64,000 nt of DNA from Paraburkholderia terricola (GCF_900142195.1 NZ_FRAB01000019.1:55341-119340), one strand, 5' to 3'; shown: positions 33,133 to 42,309, counted from the stretch's first letter. Made by a program: numbers and translations. Notes: generated from the letters alone by a model not told the origin.

Positions 33133-36108
33133 TCAATACGAGTAGATCATCCCGAAGAACACGCCGCGCGCGCGTTCGTCGCCAGCGATCTTCAGGCGGT
33201 ACTGCACGGACAGATCGACATACGAACGCGGCGCGTCGTACTGGCTGTCGCGGAACCAGTAACGCGTCGAAATCCCCACGCCCGCGCCGAACGGAATGCT
33301 GTGATTGACGCTGGAATCGTAGTCGGCGCCGATCACCGCGTACGGGAACACCGTCCACTTCGGGCTGTAGCTGTCCATGCGGAAGGTGCGGCCCAGTTGC
33401 AGATTGGTGGTCGCGTAGACCGAGCCGGTGTTCAGATAGGCGCCCGTTTCGGCATAGAGTTTCGCGGTCCACCATGACGGCACGTCCACGCGGCGCTCGA
33501 TGCCGAAGCCGCCCGAATACGCGAGCCGCGCGAGCCAGTCCGGGTTGACGCGCGAGCCGATCGGAATGATCCGTTCGAAGGCGACGATCGCGTCGATCTG
33601 CGAGAACGGCTTGGCGCGCGCGCCGACGGTGGCCTGCAAGGTCTCCACGCCGCTCGCGCCGCCGTTCTTCACGCCGAAGCTTTCGTAGCCGCGCGCGTAC
33701 AGTTCGAGCATCCGCTCGCCGAGACTGCCGAACGGACGCCAGTACGCTTCCACGCCGGCTTGCCAGTTGTTCGAGGTGCCGGGCGTCGGCGACGACGCAT
33801 AGCCCGGCTGCATGCCCGCGCCGCGATAATTGAGCGACGTATTGAAGCCCCAGTCGCGCGTCACTTCGGCGTGCGCGCTGCGCATGTCGTTCAGTTGCAC
33901 GGGCGTCGGGGACGGCGTGTCGCCGGCGGGGCTCGCGCTCGCGTCGATCGCTTGCTCGAAGTAGCGCGCGGCCTCGCGATTGCGATGCGCGTGGAGCGCC
34001 GCATAACCCGCGTCGGCGTGGGCGGCGGCCGGCAGCGTGCCGGCCTCGTCGGCCATGCTGAAGCGCCGGTAGGCGACGCGGTTGTTGCCGGCGCGCTGCG
34101 CGATGTACGCGGCGCTCATGTCGGGCAGCGCGTCGAGCATGCCGGCCGCGAGCATCTGTTGGGCTTCGTGCGTCGCGCCGCGTTGATCGCCGGCCGCGCT
34201 CAGTGCGTTGATCAACTGCACGCGATGCTGCGGATCGTCGGGCGCGGCCTTCACCGCGTCGCGTGCGTGGGCTACCGCAGCGCTTTTGTCCTTTGCGGCG
34301 GCGGCCAACGTCGCGGCGCGCGCCGCCGCGAAGCCGGGATCGGCGGCGTAGACGTCGCAGCTCGCGCCGAACCGGTCGACGACGCAGTCGATCACCGGGC
34401 GACGGGCGGGGTCGAGGGAAAGTTGTGGGGGGTTTGGTGCGCTCGAAGCGTTCGATGCGTTCGATGCGTTCGATGCGTTCGATGCGTTCGATGCGTTCGA
34501 TGCGTTCGATGCGTTCGATGCGTTCGGTGCGTTCGGTGCGTTCGGTGCGTTCGGTGCGTTCGAGGCATTCGGTGCGTTCGAGGCATTCGGTGCGTTCGGT
34601 GCGTTCGATCCATTCGACCCAACAAAGCCGCTCGCTGCGCGAGCACCGCCCGCCGCCTCGCCACCCGCGCCCACCCCACCCAACGCTTGCCGCGCCCGCT
34701 GGCGACGCAGCGCAATCGCCGCATCCGTGTCGTCACCGCCCGCCTTCAGCGGCGCGAGCAGATCGAGCGCGCGCCGCGGTTGCCCTTGCGCGATCCACAC
34801 ATCGGCGATGATCGCGCGCGCCACGCGCTGATCGCGCTGCGTGGCGCCAGTGAGATGCAATGCCTTGTCGAAGTCCGTCTCCGCCTCGACCGTCCTGCCT
34901 TGCGCGGCCAACGCGTGGCCGCGCAGCGTGAGCGGCATGATCGCCGTATCGTTGGCCGCGACCGCCGCGCTTGCCGCGGCCTGCGCACCCGGCAGATCGT
35001 TCGCGGCAAACAGCCCGTCGATCAGTTGCAGACGATAGCCGAGGTGGTCCGGCGCATAAGCGACGGCTTCGCGCGCGCGCGCCACGGCCTCCGCGTCGTC
35101 GCCCTGCTGTCGCGCCGCTTGCGACGCCGCGGACGGCCTCGGCGCAAGCCGGCTGCCGATAAAGCCGCGGCGCAAGCGCAACTCGTCGCTGTCGCCGAAG
35201 CGCTTGACGGCATCCTGATCGGCGTTCCACGCGTCGCTGTCCTGACCCGCCGCGCTCGCCGCGTCGATGAGAAGCAGGCGCAGCCGCAGCAGATCGGGGC
35301 GCAGCGCGATCGCCTGATTCGCATACTTGACGGTCCCCGCGAAGTCCTTCGCCGCATACGCTTTATAAGCCTGCTGCGCGGCGTTGAGCGCGGCCCCGCT
35401 CAACGCGTTCGGATCGCCCGGTTGCCGACGGGCCGGACGGGCGACCGCGCGCGTCGACACGTTGAGCGCGTCGATCTGCTTGCGGCGCGCCACCAGCGCC
35501 GGATCGCCGCCGAGCTGCGCGATGGCGTCGCCGAGCGAGCGGCTCGCCTCGCCATAACGGCGTTGCGCGGCCAGCGCGTTGGCGAGCAGCATCCGCAGCG
35601 ATACGACGTCGGGCCGCTGACGAATCGCCTCGCGCGAGCGCGCGACGGCGCCCGCGTAGTCGCCGCGACCGTAGGCGTCGTACGCTTCCTGGGCGACGCG
35701 GTAAGCGGCGCCGGTCAACGGCAGCGTGTCCTGCCCGGATGCAGCCGGGCGCGGCGCGTTCGCCGCGCCTTGCGCGCAGACCGGGCCGCTCACGCACAAA
35801 GCGCCGGTCAGCATCGCGGCAGCGACGGCACGCAGGGTGAAGGCCGGAGCTTGAGCTTGAGCTTGAGCTTGAGCTTGAGCTTGAGCTTGAGCTTGAGCCG
35901 ATGCCGGAGCCGGAACCGATACCGAAACCGGAGCCGATGCGCCATAAGCCGCCGCCAAGGACTCGCTCAAAGACCGACCCAAAGACCGGCTCAAAGACCG
36001 ACCCAAAGAATCAGCCAAAGCCCCCGCCAAAACCACCGAACCTGAAGCCGAAAACGACGACGAAACCCGTGCCATCCCCGCACGCCGGTTGAAAAATGAA
36101 TCGATCAT
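33133..36108 (-). CDS. NfrA-like outer-membrane TPR/beta-barrel exopolysaccharide exporter
   Basis: The 991-aa protein combines periplasmic TPR-type repeats with a C-terminal domain like that of the phage N4 receptor protein NfrA. That domain has RDWGFNTSLNYRGAG, VEAYWRPFG, AIVAFERIIPIG and DWLARLAYSGGFG, and ends in an aromatic IYSY typical of barrel strands. TPR units include AQEAYDAYGRGDYAGAVA and AQQAYKAYAAKDFAGTVK. E. coli NfrA exports and displays the glycan made by NfrB. The start overlaps the nfrB stop (ATGA). Oddly, a signal-like hydrophobic stretch sits at about 91-112 (ending PVCAQG), behind a 90-residue extension of Ser-Leu-Gly-Arg and Ala-Gln repeats. A third repeat tract (Ser/Pro-Asn-Ala) splits the TPR region at about 500-554. 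Confidence 0.82.
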   Translation of the reverse strand: MIDSFFNRRAGMARVSSSFSASGSVVLAGALADSLGRSLSRSLGRSLSESLAAAYGASAPVSVSVPAPASAQAQAQAQAQAQAQAQAPAFTLRAVAAAMLTGALCVSGPVCAQGAANAPRPAASGQDTLPLTGAAYRVAQEAYDAYGRGDYAGAVARSREAIRQRPDVVSLRMLLANALAAQRRYGEASRSLGDAIAQLGGDPALVARRKQIDALNVSTRAVARPARRQPGDPNALSGAALNAAQQAYKAYAAKDFAGTVKYANQAIALRPDLLRLRLLLIDAASAAGQDSDAWNADQDAVKRFGDSDELRLRRGFIGSRLAPRPSAASQAARQQGDDAEAVARAREAVAYAPDHLGYRLQLIDGLFAANDLPGAQAAASAAVAANDTAIMPLTLRGHALAAQGRTVEAETDFDKALHLTGATQRDQRVARAIIADVWIAQGQPRRALDLLAPLKAGGDDTDAAIALRRQRARQALGGVGAGGEAAGGARAASGFVGSNGSNAPNAPNASNAPNASNAPNAPNAPNAPNASNASNASNASNASNASNASNASNASSAPNPPQLSLDPARRPVIDCVVDRFGASCDVYAADPGFAAARAATLAAAAKDKSAAVAHARDAVKAAPDDPQHRVQLINALSAAGDQRGATHEAQQMLAAGMLDALPDMSAAYIAQRAGNNRVAYRRFSMADEAGTLPAAAHADAGYAALHAHRNREAARYFEQAIDASASPAGDTPSPTPVQLNDMRSAHAEVTRDWGFNTSLNYRGAGMQPGYASSPTPGTSNNWQAGVEAYWRPFGSLGERMLELYARGYESFGVKNGGASGVETLQATVGARAKPFSQIDAIVAFERIIPIGSRVNPDWLARLAYSGGFGIERRVDVPSWWTAKLYAETGAYLNTGSVYATTNLQLGRTFRMDSYSPKWTVFPYAVIGADYDSSVNHSIPFGAGVGISTRYWFRDSQYDAPRSYVDLSVQYRLKIAGDERARGVFFGMIYSY
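34448..34609 (-). repeat. 9-bp in-frame tandem repeat, 18 copies, in nfrA-like gene
   Basis: Units of GCGTTCGAT (first eight identical) change to GCGTTCGGT and related forms (34520-34600), with a final GCGTTCGAT. On the coding strand they give Ser-Asn-Ala and Pro-Asn-Ala tripeptides, a flexible linker between TPR blocks. The eight identical copies at one end suggest recent expansion. Slippage would change linker length, not frame. Confidence 0.95.
35847..35898 (-). repeat. 6-bp in-frame tandem repeat, 8 full copies, in nfrA-like gene
   Basis: Eight perfect GAGCTT units plus a partial one encode (Ala-Gln)8 just before the hydrophobic signal-like segment of the protein. Perfect identity suggests active slippage. 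Confidence 0.95.
35966..36013 (-). repeat. 12-bp in-frame repeat, 4 copies, at the start of nfrA-like gene
   Basis: Units alternate between CTCAAAGACCGA and CCCAAAGACCGG forms, the last one degenerate. They encode Ser-Leu-(Gly/Ser)-Arg tetrapeptides near residues 32-50. Confidence 0.85.
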
Positions 36109-38297
36109 TCGGAGGCCGCCAGAGCGCCCTGCAGGCGGCGCTGTTGCTGGATTACGTTGTCGAGCGCGTCGGGCGAGATCACGCCGCGCGCCACCATGTA
36201 GTCGCCGATCCGGCCGTGCCGGTCCGGGCGGTAGTCCTGCATCGCCGCTTCGAACGCCTCGCGGCGCACGTGGCCGTGCTCGATCAGCAGATCGCCGATC
36301 AACGGCACGCTGCGCGCCGGCACGGGCATGGCCGCGGACTCGCCCGCGGCGCCGCGTGCCGCCGCGCCCTCGCCTTCCGGCCAGCCGATCGCGACGCCGC
36401 GCAACAGACGCAGCCCCGCGGCGATCTCGCCTTCGCGGACGATCTCCTGCTGCACCGGCCCGCCCGCCAGCGCGCCCAATTCCGCGACCACCGGCTCCGC
36501 CAGCGGACTCGCGGTCAGCAAGATCGTGCGCCCGCCCGCCTCGTCGGCCTGCGGCAACACGCGATGCCGCACGATCGCCTCGAGCGGCAGCCGCGCGGCG
36601 TCCGCCTGAACGCGTTCGACGTCCAGCCGGCCACGCGGCAGATCGGACTGGAAGGCGATCGCTTCGGCGAGCGTTTCCTCGTCGAGCCAGCCCTTGGCCA
36701 TCAGCACGCGGCCGAGCGGCGCCTCGCGCGCATGGCTTTCGCCGAGCGCCTGTTCGAGCTTGTCCGGGTCGATCGCCTGCCACGACAGCAGCAATTCGCC
36801 CAGGCGCTGGCGTCGATTATTGAAGCCCTCCGCGGACGGAAAGTCGTGCATGGTCTTGTCCCATGCGAGCCGCTTGCCCGTCACCAGATGCGTGATGAAC
36901 ATCTTCCATGCGCGCGAGACGGCCATGAAATTGACGAAGTTGCCCACCACCATGCGCGGCACCGACAGCACGCCATGCTCCCAGCCGTACAGCCGGGTCA
37001 CGAAGTAGATCCGCTGCACGACGCGCAACACGAGCGCACAGCCGTTGGCCCACAACAAGCCTTGCAGCCAGGCCGAATCGGCGAACGGCGAAGCGATCAG
37101 TTCCGGCATCCAGCCGAGCAGACCCGCGCCGGCGAACAGCAGGAACTGCGCGACCAGCACATACGCGAGAATGCCGACGAAGGCCGTGACGATCCCCTTG
37201 CGGTCACGGAACAGCAGATAGCGATTGGTGAGCGAGCCGGTCCAGCCGGTCTGCTTCCACCCTTGCAAACCGATGCCGAGCGTCCAGCGCGCGCGTTGCC
37301 GGTAAGCGGTGCGGAACGTATCGGGAAAGAATTCGCGCACGCACAGCGGCATCGTCACGGTGATGTCGCGTTCCTTGCCGAAGCCGAACCACGCCTTGCG
37401 GCGCGTCGCGAACTGCACCGGAAAGCGCGCGAAAATCGACTGCATGCCCATCTTGCCCAGACGCGCGCCGACGTCGTAGTCCTCGGTCAGGCTCTCCGTG
37501 TTGAACGGCTGGTTGTCGGTCTCGGCGATCAGCCCGAGCAGCGCGCGCCGCGAAAAACAGGTGCCCACGCCCGCCGAGGGCACCGAGCCCACCAGGCTCT
37601 CGCGCACCACGAGATCTTTCGCGTGCCATTCGGCGAACTCGTCCATATAGGTGCCGGCCACGAGTTCGAACCAGTTGCGCTCGAGCGACGCCACCGGCAA
37701 CTGGATCATGTCCTTGCGCGGCAGCAGGTAGTTGAAAAAGCGCAATTCCACCGGATGCAGCACGTCCTCGCTGTCGTGCAGCACCACGCCCGCGAACTCG
37801 ATGCCGGCTTCCTTCTCGTACTTGAAGATCGCCTGGATTACCCAGTTCAGGCAGTCGGCCTTGCAGGTCGGACCGTCGTGCGGCACTTCCACGCGGCGCA
37901 ATTGCTTGTAGCGGCGGCGCATGCGTTCCACTTCGGCGATGGTCTGCGGATCGTTCTGATAGGTGCCGACGAACACCACATAGTTGCGGTAATCCATCAC
38001 CCGCACCATGTCCTCGATCATGGCCGCGACCACGTCGTACTCGTGCCACGCGGGCACCATGATCGCGATCGGCTGCTCGTCGCGCTGATACAACTGCGCG
38101 GCGGTGAGCGGCTTATAGGCGCGCTGCACCGTCAGGCGGCGATAAAGCAGCCGGGTCCAGTACCAGAGATCGATGAACAGATCGTCGAGACTCGACAGCA
38201 GGATGATGAACGCCACCGCCGCCGCGGCGTATTCGAGCCCGTGGTAGTAATGGGCGACCGCATAGCCGCCATACCATTCGATCAGCGCGAGGCTCAC
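36105..38297 (-). CDS. NfrB-like family 2 glycosyltransferase with two MshEN (c-di-GMP) modules
   Basis: The 730-aa inner-membrane enzyme has an N-terminal membrane segment (about 21-45) and a processive GT2 domain with DSED (175-178), TED (271-273) and QRARW (334-338). More membrane segments follow to about 470. The C-terminal soluble part holds an MshEN-type module at 498-552 (RLGELLLSWQAIDPDKLEQAL, then PLGRVLMAKGWLDEETLAEAI) and a second at about 667-722 (IGDLLIEHGHV, then RIGDYMVARGVIS). MshEN motifs bind cyclic di-GMP. E. coli NfrB is a c-di-GMP-dependent transferase that makes the N4 glycan receptor. The residues between the modules resemble the rest of a GspE N-terminal domain. The GTG start overlaps the bcsB-like stop (GTGA) with AGGA upstream. 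Confidence 0.88.
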   Translation of the reverse strand: MSLALIEWYGGYAVAHYYHGLEYAAAAVAFIILLSSLDDLFIDLWYWTRLLYRRLTVQRAYKPLTAAQLYQRDEQPIAIMVPAWHEYDVVAAMIEDMVRVMDYRNYVVFVGTYQNDPQTIAEVERMRRRYKQLRRVEVPHDGPTCKADCLNWVIQAIFKYEKEAGIEFAGVVLHDSEDVLHPVELRFFNYLLPRKDMIQLPVASLERNWFELVAGTYMDEFAEWHAKDLVVRESLVGSVPSAGVGTCFSRRALLGLIAETDNQPFNTESLTEDYDVGARLGKMGMQSIFARFPVQFATRRKAWFGFGKERDITVTMPLCVREFFPDTFRTAYRQRARWTLGIGLQGWKQTGWTGSLTNRYLLFRDRKGIVTAFVGILAYVLVAQFLLFAGAGLLGWMPELIASPFADSAWLQGLLWANGCALVLRVVQRIYFVTRLYGWEHGVLSVPRMVVGNFVNFMAVSRAWKMFITHLVTGKRLAWDKTMHDFPSAEGFNNRRQRLGELLLSWQAIDPDKLEQALGESHAREAPLGRVLMAKGWLDEETLAEAIAFQSDLPRGRLDVERVQADAARLPLEAIVRHRVLPQADEAGGRTILLTASPLAEPVVAELGALAGGPVQQEIVREGEIAAGLRLLRGVAIGWPEGEGAAARGAAGESAAMPVPARSVPLIGDLLIEHGHVRREAFEAAMQDYRPDRHGRIGDYMVARGVISPDALDNVIQQQRRLQGALAASE

Positions 38298-40477
38298 GAC
38301 TTGTCCTGATGCCTGCGGCGCGCCACGTTGGCGATCAGCAGCAGGACGAGCAGCAACGCGACGAGCGCGGCCGGCACGCCCCAGCGCACCCAGCCCTGCA
38401 TGAACCACGGACCGTGCACGTCGCTCGCGTCGACCACCTCGCCCGGATGGCGCGTGTCGAACTGGCGCAGCGTGCCGCTCGCGTCGACGATCGCGAGGTC
38501 GCCGCGCGAGAGCCGCAGCGAGGCCGGCAGGATCGCCGCCGTGTCGCCCACCGTGCGATACGCGATGCCCGACACGTTGCCCGACCTGACCGCCTCGATC
38601 ACGCCGACGCGGTTCAGACCCGACACGTCGGCGAGCATCTTGCCGGACGCGTCGGTGAGCGACAGGCGGTCTTTCGACAGACGCGCGACGCTCTTCTCGT
38701 CGGCGAGCGCGACGTCGGCGGCGAGGAAGGCGCCCTTCGGGCTCACCGCCTCGCCCTCGCGCGCGACGGTGAAGCTCGCGCGCGTCGGCGCGATGCCGCT
38801 CGCGTTCGCAAGGCGCGCGACACGCGACAGCACCAGGGTCGCGTCGTCGAGATACGAGGCCGGCACGATCACGTTCGCCTCCGACGCGAAGCGCGCCACC
38901 ATGCCGGTGAAGTCGTCGTCGACCTTGGCGGCGGCGAGCGTCAGATGACTGCTCGGCAACACCGCGACCGGATGGCTCAGGCCGCGCTGGCAGCCGGCTT
39001 CCGGCTGGCGCTGGAACACCACGCGCAGCAGGTTGTTCGGCGCGAGCGCGTAATGCGGCACGCGCGCCTCGATGCGCTGAGGCTTGCCGTCGGCGCTGAG
39101 CAGTTGCGAGCCGATCAGCACGTCGTTGAAATACACCGAGGCGGTCTGCGCGCTGTTGCCGGGCGTGGGCGACGCGGCCACGTCGAGCACCACCGTCGAC
39201 GGCAGCTTGCCGTTGCCGGACGCGGCGCCGAGGTCGAAATTCGCGTCCCAGGTGGCGCGGCCTTGCACGTCGAGCGTGCGCGGCTGGCCGCCGAGCAGCG
39301 ACAGCGCGATTTCATCGCCGTGCGAATTCGGCGCGGTGTCGATCTGATGGACCACGAGACGGCTCGCCACGTCGATCGGACGCCACGTGCGCGCGAGCAG
39401 CGCCACCGCGTCCTTGTCGCCGAGCACGATCGCGGTTTGTCCGCCGAGGTGCGCGACCCGCACTTCGCCCGGCGAGAGCGGCTTGGCAACGGCGTCGAGC
39501 GCGCGGGCACGCCATGCGTCGAATGCTTCGGCCGCGCCGGGGGCCGCGCTCGCCACCTGCTCGCGCAACGCGTCGAGCGTGCTCTTCAGCGTGCCGCGCA
39601 GCGCATCGTCGACGACGATCACGTCCGGCGCGAACGCCGCGCGCGGCGTGAGCGCGACCAGCGCGCCGGCTTCCGCCGCATTCGCCAGCTTGTGCGAGCC
39701 GCCCGCGGCCAGCGCGGCAAACGCCGGAATCGCGCGCAGCGGCGCGGGCACGTCGATGTCGCTCAAATCGACGGTGTCGCCCACGGCGGGCCAGGCGCGC
39801 GTCAGCGGCGCGCGGCCTTCGCGTTGCAGCAGCGCTTCGACGCGCCAGCCGGCATCGAACGCCGGCGCGCCCAGCGTGCGCGCGCCGAGCATCACGACCG
39901 GCTTCTGCGGCAATGCGCTCCACGCGCCGCGCAGATCGACGATCGCGTTCGGATCGTAGCGATAGGTCAGGCGCGAGGTCGGCGCGATGCGCCAGAGGTT
40001 GCCGATCGCGGTCTGGTCGGTGCACACGTCGTCGCTCAACACCGACGACCAGTCGAGCCCCACGCGCACGAAACCGCTCGGCCGCGCCGCGCCGTCCACG
40101 CCGAGGCTCGCCGAGGCGTCGCCCTGCTCCTGGGTCGGACTGCGCGACAGCACCGGCGAGCCGTCGAGCGACACCAGCAGGGTGGTACGCCCGCCGTTGC
40201 CGCGCAGATAGCCGCCGTCGATCTGCAACGACGCATCGCTCAAGGGCACGCCGGCCGGCACCGGCAGATACAGTTCCTGACGCGCGTCCGGCGCATGCAG
40301 CACGACCGGATCGCGCATGCCGAGATCGGCCAGCGATACGGTGCGTGTCGCGAGACGTCCGCTGCCGAGTTGCGCGAAACTGCCCGCGACGTCGGCCGGC
40401 TGTTGGGCGTGCGCGGCGGCGGCCAGCAACAGCAGCGCGGCGAGCGCGTTCGGGCGGGCGCGCGTGAAGCGGCGCAT
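38294..40477 (-). CDS. BcsB-like periplasmic cellulose-synthase regulatory subunit
   Basis: The 727-aa protein has a signal peptide (ALAALLLLAAAAHAQQ). Large periplasmic carbohydrate-binding and flavodoxin-like domains of the BcsB type follow: YLPVPAGVPLSDASLQIDGGYLRGNGGRTTLLVSLDG, SVYFNDVLIGSQLLSADG and NNLLRVVFQRQPEAGC. A C-terminal membrane anchor precedes RRRHQDKS. BcsB normally partners the cellulose synthase BcsA. Here the transferase encoded next (overlapping GTGA) is NfrB-like, and no BcsA is in the window. The subunit may therefore guide a different polymer through the periplasm. Upstream GTG codons at 40495 and 40506 are alternative starts. Confidence 0.82.
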   Translation of the reverse strand: MRRFTRARPNALAALLLLAAAAHAQQPADVAGSFAQLGSGRLATRTVSLADLGMRDPVVLHAPDARQELYLPVPAGVPLSDASLQIDGGYLRGNGGRTTLLVSLDGSPVLSRSPTQEQGDASASLGVDGAARPSGFVRVGLDWSSVLSDDVCTDQTAIGNLWRIAPTSRLTYRYDPNAIVDLRGAWSALPQKPVVMLGARTLGAPAFDAGWRVEALLQREGRAPLTRAWPAVGDTVDLSDIDVPAPLRAIPAFAALAAGGSHKLANAAEAGALVALTPRAAFAPDVIVVDDALRGTLKSTLDALREQVASAAPGAAEAFDAWRARALDAVAKPLSPGEVRVAHLGGQTAIVLGDKDAVALLARTWRPIDVASRLVVHQIDTAPNSHGDEIALSLLGGQPRTLDVQGRATWDANFDLGAASGNGKLPSTVVLDVAASPTPGNSAQTASVYFNDVLIGSQLLSADGKPQRIEARVPHYALAPNNLLRVVFQRQPEAGCQRGLSHPVAVLPSSHLTLAAAKVDDDFTGMVARFASEANVIVPASYLDDATLVLSRVARLANASGIAPTRASFTVAREGEAVSPKGAFLAADVALADEKSVARLSKDRLSLTDASGKMLADVSGLNRVGVIEAVRSGNVSGIAYRTVGDTAAILPASLRLSRGDLAIVDASGTLRQFDTRHPGEVVDASDVHGPWFMQGWVRWGVPAALVALLLVLLLIANVARRRHQDKS

Positions 40478-40842
40478 GGGCGTATCGGAGGTCACGTCGG
40501 AGATCACCTGGTTTTGTCTCTTGATTGGCGCGCAAGCGGCGAAACCGGATTGCGCGGCATGGATAGTCTGGAACTGGTCTGGAACGGTCGGCCCGGCGCT
40601 GCGCCAGTCTTTGCGTTGGATGTCCTCGCTCGCGGCGCTAGTGGGACGGCGAGCGAATCCCTGCAATAACGGCACCGCGGGGCGTTTCCTGAACCCCGCC
40701 GCGCATTCCGCGCGTATCTTTGCCTTCGCGAGATGCGCCGCGTTCGGCATATACGCCGGCAAATGCACATGCACACGCACAACGAACACCAACCGCCATT
40801 CTCGCGCCTCGCGCTCGGACAGCGGCGTCCCGCTTCTCTTCT
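40478..40842. other. Spacer between wecB and the bcsB-like gene
   Basis: This 365-base spacer lies inside an otherwise tight operon. Frames here lack family features, and there is no hairpin with a T run. It could hold an internal promoter or a long leader for the bcsB-nfrB-nfrA part. I see no further structure I can support. Confidence 0.5.
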
Positions 40843-42039
40843 CTACTGCACAACGCCAGGCAGCGGCACGCGCGGCACATAAGGCATTTCGCCGATGCCG
40901 CCGCTCGCGAATTCCTCGAACGGACGTCCGCTCAGCGCCGCGACGATCCGCTCGGAGGCATGGCCGTCGCCGTATGGGTTGACGCGATGCGCGAACTCGT
41001 CGCGCTCGCTCGCGTCTTCGAGCAAGCCCGTCACCGCGCGCACGATCGCCTCGCGCGCCGTGCCGACGAGGCGCACCGTACCCGCCGCCACCGCTTCCGG
41101 CCGCTCGGTCACGTCGCGCATCACGAGCACCGGCTTGCCGAGCGCGGGCGCTTCTTCCTGCACGCCGCCCGAGTCGGTCAGGATGATCGTGGCGCGCTGC
41201 ATCAGGCGCACGAAGCCGAGGTAATCGAGCGGCTCGATCAGATGAACGTTGCGCGCGGCGCCCAGCGTTTCCTGCACGGGACCGCGCACGTTCGGATTCA
41301 GATGGACCGGATAGACGATCTGCACCGCATTGGTTCGGGCGAGATCGGCGAGCGCCGCGCAAATGTTGGCGAAGCCCGCGCCGAAGCTCTCGCGCCGATG
41401 GCCGGTGACCAGCAGCAACGGCAGCGCGCCGTCGAGGAACGGCAGGCGCGCGTCGAGTTCGGCGCGCAACGCCGGGTTCGCGGCGATACGCGCGGTGGTG
41501 AGATTGAGCGCGTCGATCACGGTATTGCCGGTTACGATCACCTTACCGTGCAGCGCTTCGTGCGCGATGTTCGCCTTCGAGCTCGCGGTGGGCGCGAACA
41601 TCAGATCGCTCACGAGGTCGACCACGCGGCGATTCATCTCTTCGGGCCAGGGCTGCACGAGGTTGCCGGTGCGCAGCCCCGCCTCGACGTGGCCGATCGG
41701 AATGCGGCGATGAAACGAGGCAAGCGCCGCCGCCGACGCCGTGGTCGTGTCGCCGTGCACCAGCACGCGATCCGGCTTGACCGTGGCGAGCACCTCGTCG
41801 AGCGAGGCGATCAGACGCGACGCGAGGCCGTTGAGCGTCTGGTTGCCGGTCATGAGGGCGAGATTGTGATGCGGCACGATCTCGAACAGATCGAGCACCT
41901 GATCGAGCATCTGCTGATGTTGCCCGGTGACGCAGACCACCGATTCGAGGTCGGCGCTCGCTTCCAGTTGCTTGACGAGCGGCGCCATTTTGATGGCTTC
42001 CGGCCGCGTGCCGAAAATCGACAGAATTCGCGTTGGCAT
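40843..42039 (-). CDS. wecB: UDP-N-acetylglucosamine 2-epimerase (non-hydrolysing)
   Basis: The 398-aa product begins MPTRILSIFGTRPEAIKMAPLV and has CVTGQHQQMLDQVLDLF, VLVHGDTTTASAAALASF, GHVEAGLRTGN, LLVTGHRRESFG, TDSGGVQEEAPALGKPVLVMRDVTERPEA, all typical of WecB. It interconverts UDP-GlcNAc and UDP-ManNAc in the cytoplasm. WecB activity is required for the E. coli Nfr glycan, so its presence at the head of this operon links the polymer to ManNAc-type sugars (inference). Confidence 0.94.
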   Translation of the reverse strand: MPTRILSIFGTRPEAIKMAPLVKQLEASADLESVVCVTGQHQQMLDQVLDLFEIVPHHNLALMTGNQTLNGLASRLIASLDEVLATVKPDRVLVHGDTTTASAAALASFHRRIPIGHVEAGLRTGNLVQPWPEEMNRRVVDLVSDLMFAPTASSKANIAHEALHGKVIVTGNTVIDALNLTTARIAANPALRAELDARLPFLDGALPLLLVTGHRRESFGAGFANICAALADLARTNAVQIVYPVHLNPNVRGPVQETLGAARNVHLIEPLDYLGFVRLMQRATIILTDSGGVQEEAPALGKPVLVMRDVTERPEAVAAGTVRLVGTAREAIVRAVTGLLEDASERDEFAHRVNPYGDGHASERIVAALSGRPFEEFASGGIGEMPYVPRVPLPGVVQ

Positions 42040-42309
42040 GGGTCCTCGTTCTTCTTGAACTCGGTGGATGGAGGGCGATGCACCAGGCGCGATGCATGGA
42101 TACCGCAGGCGTACTGCGGAAGAATTCTATCGCGTATTTCCGCCGTTTCCGTGGCGGATTTTCACTGGATTCGCGAATCGCGCAGCGGGCCGTGGCACAG
42201 CCATTGCTGCTCTTCGTTCGCCGGCAAACAACCCGTCGAGGCACACGATGCCGAGGACGAGTCGCCGTTTTCAAGTCTCAATCCAGCACATCCACCGGTG
42301 GGAGGCCCC

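Noticed and set aside
34448..34609. CRISPR-like periodicity
   Set aside because: Direct 9-bp tandem repeat with no spacers, in frame inside a gene.
38309..40669. 786-codon plus-strand frame opposite the bcsB-like gene
   Set aside because: Arg-rich shadow; the minus-strand protein has BcsB features and coupled junctions.
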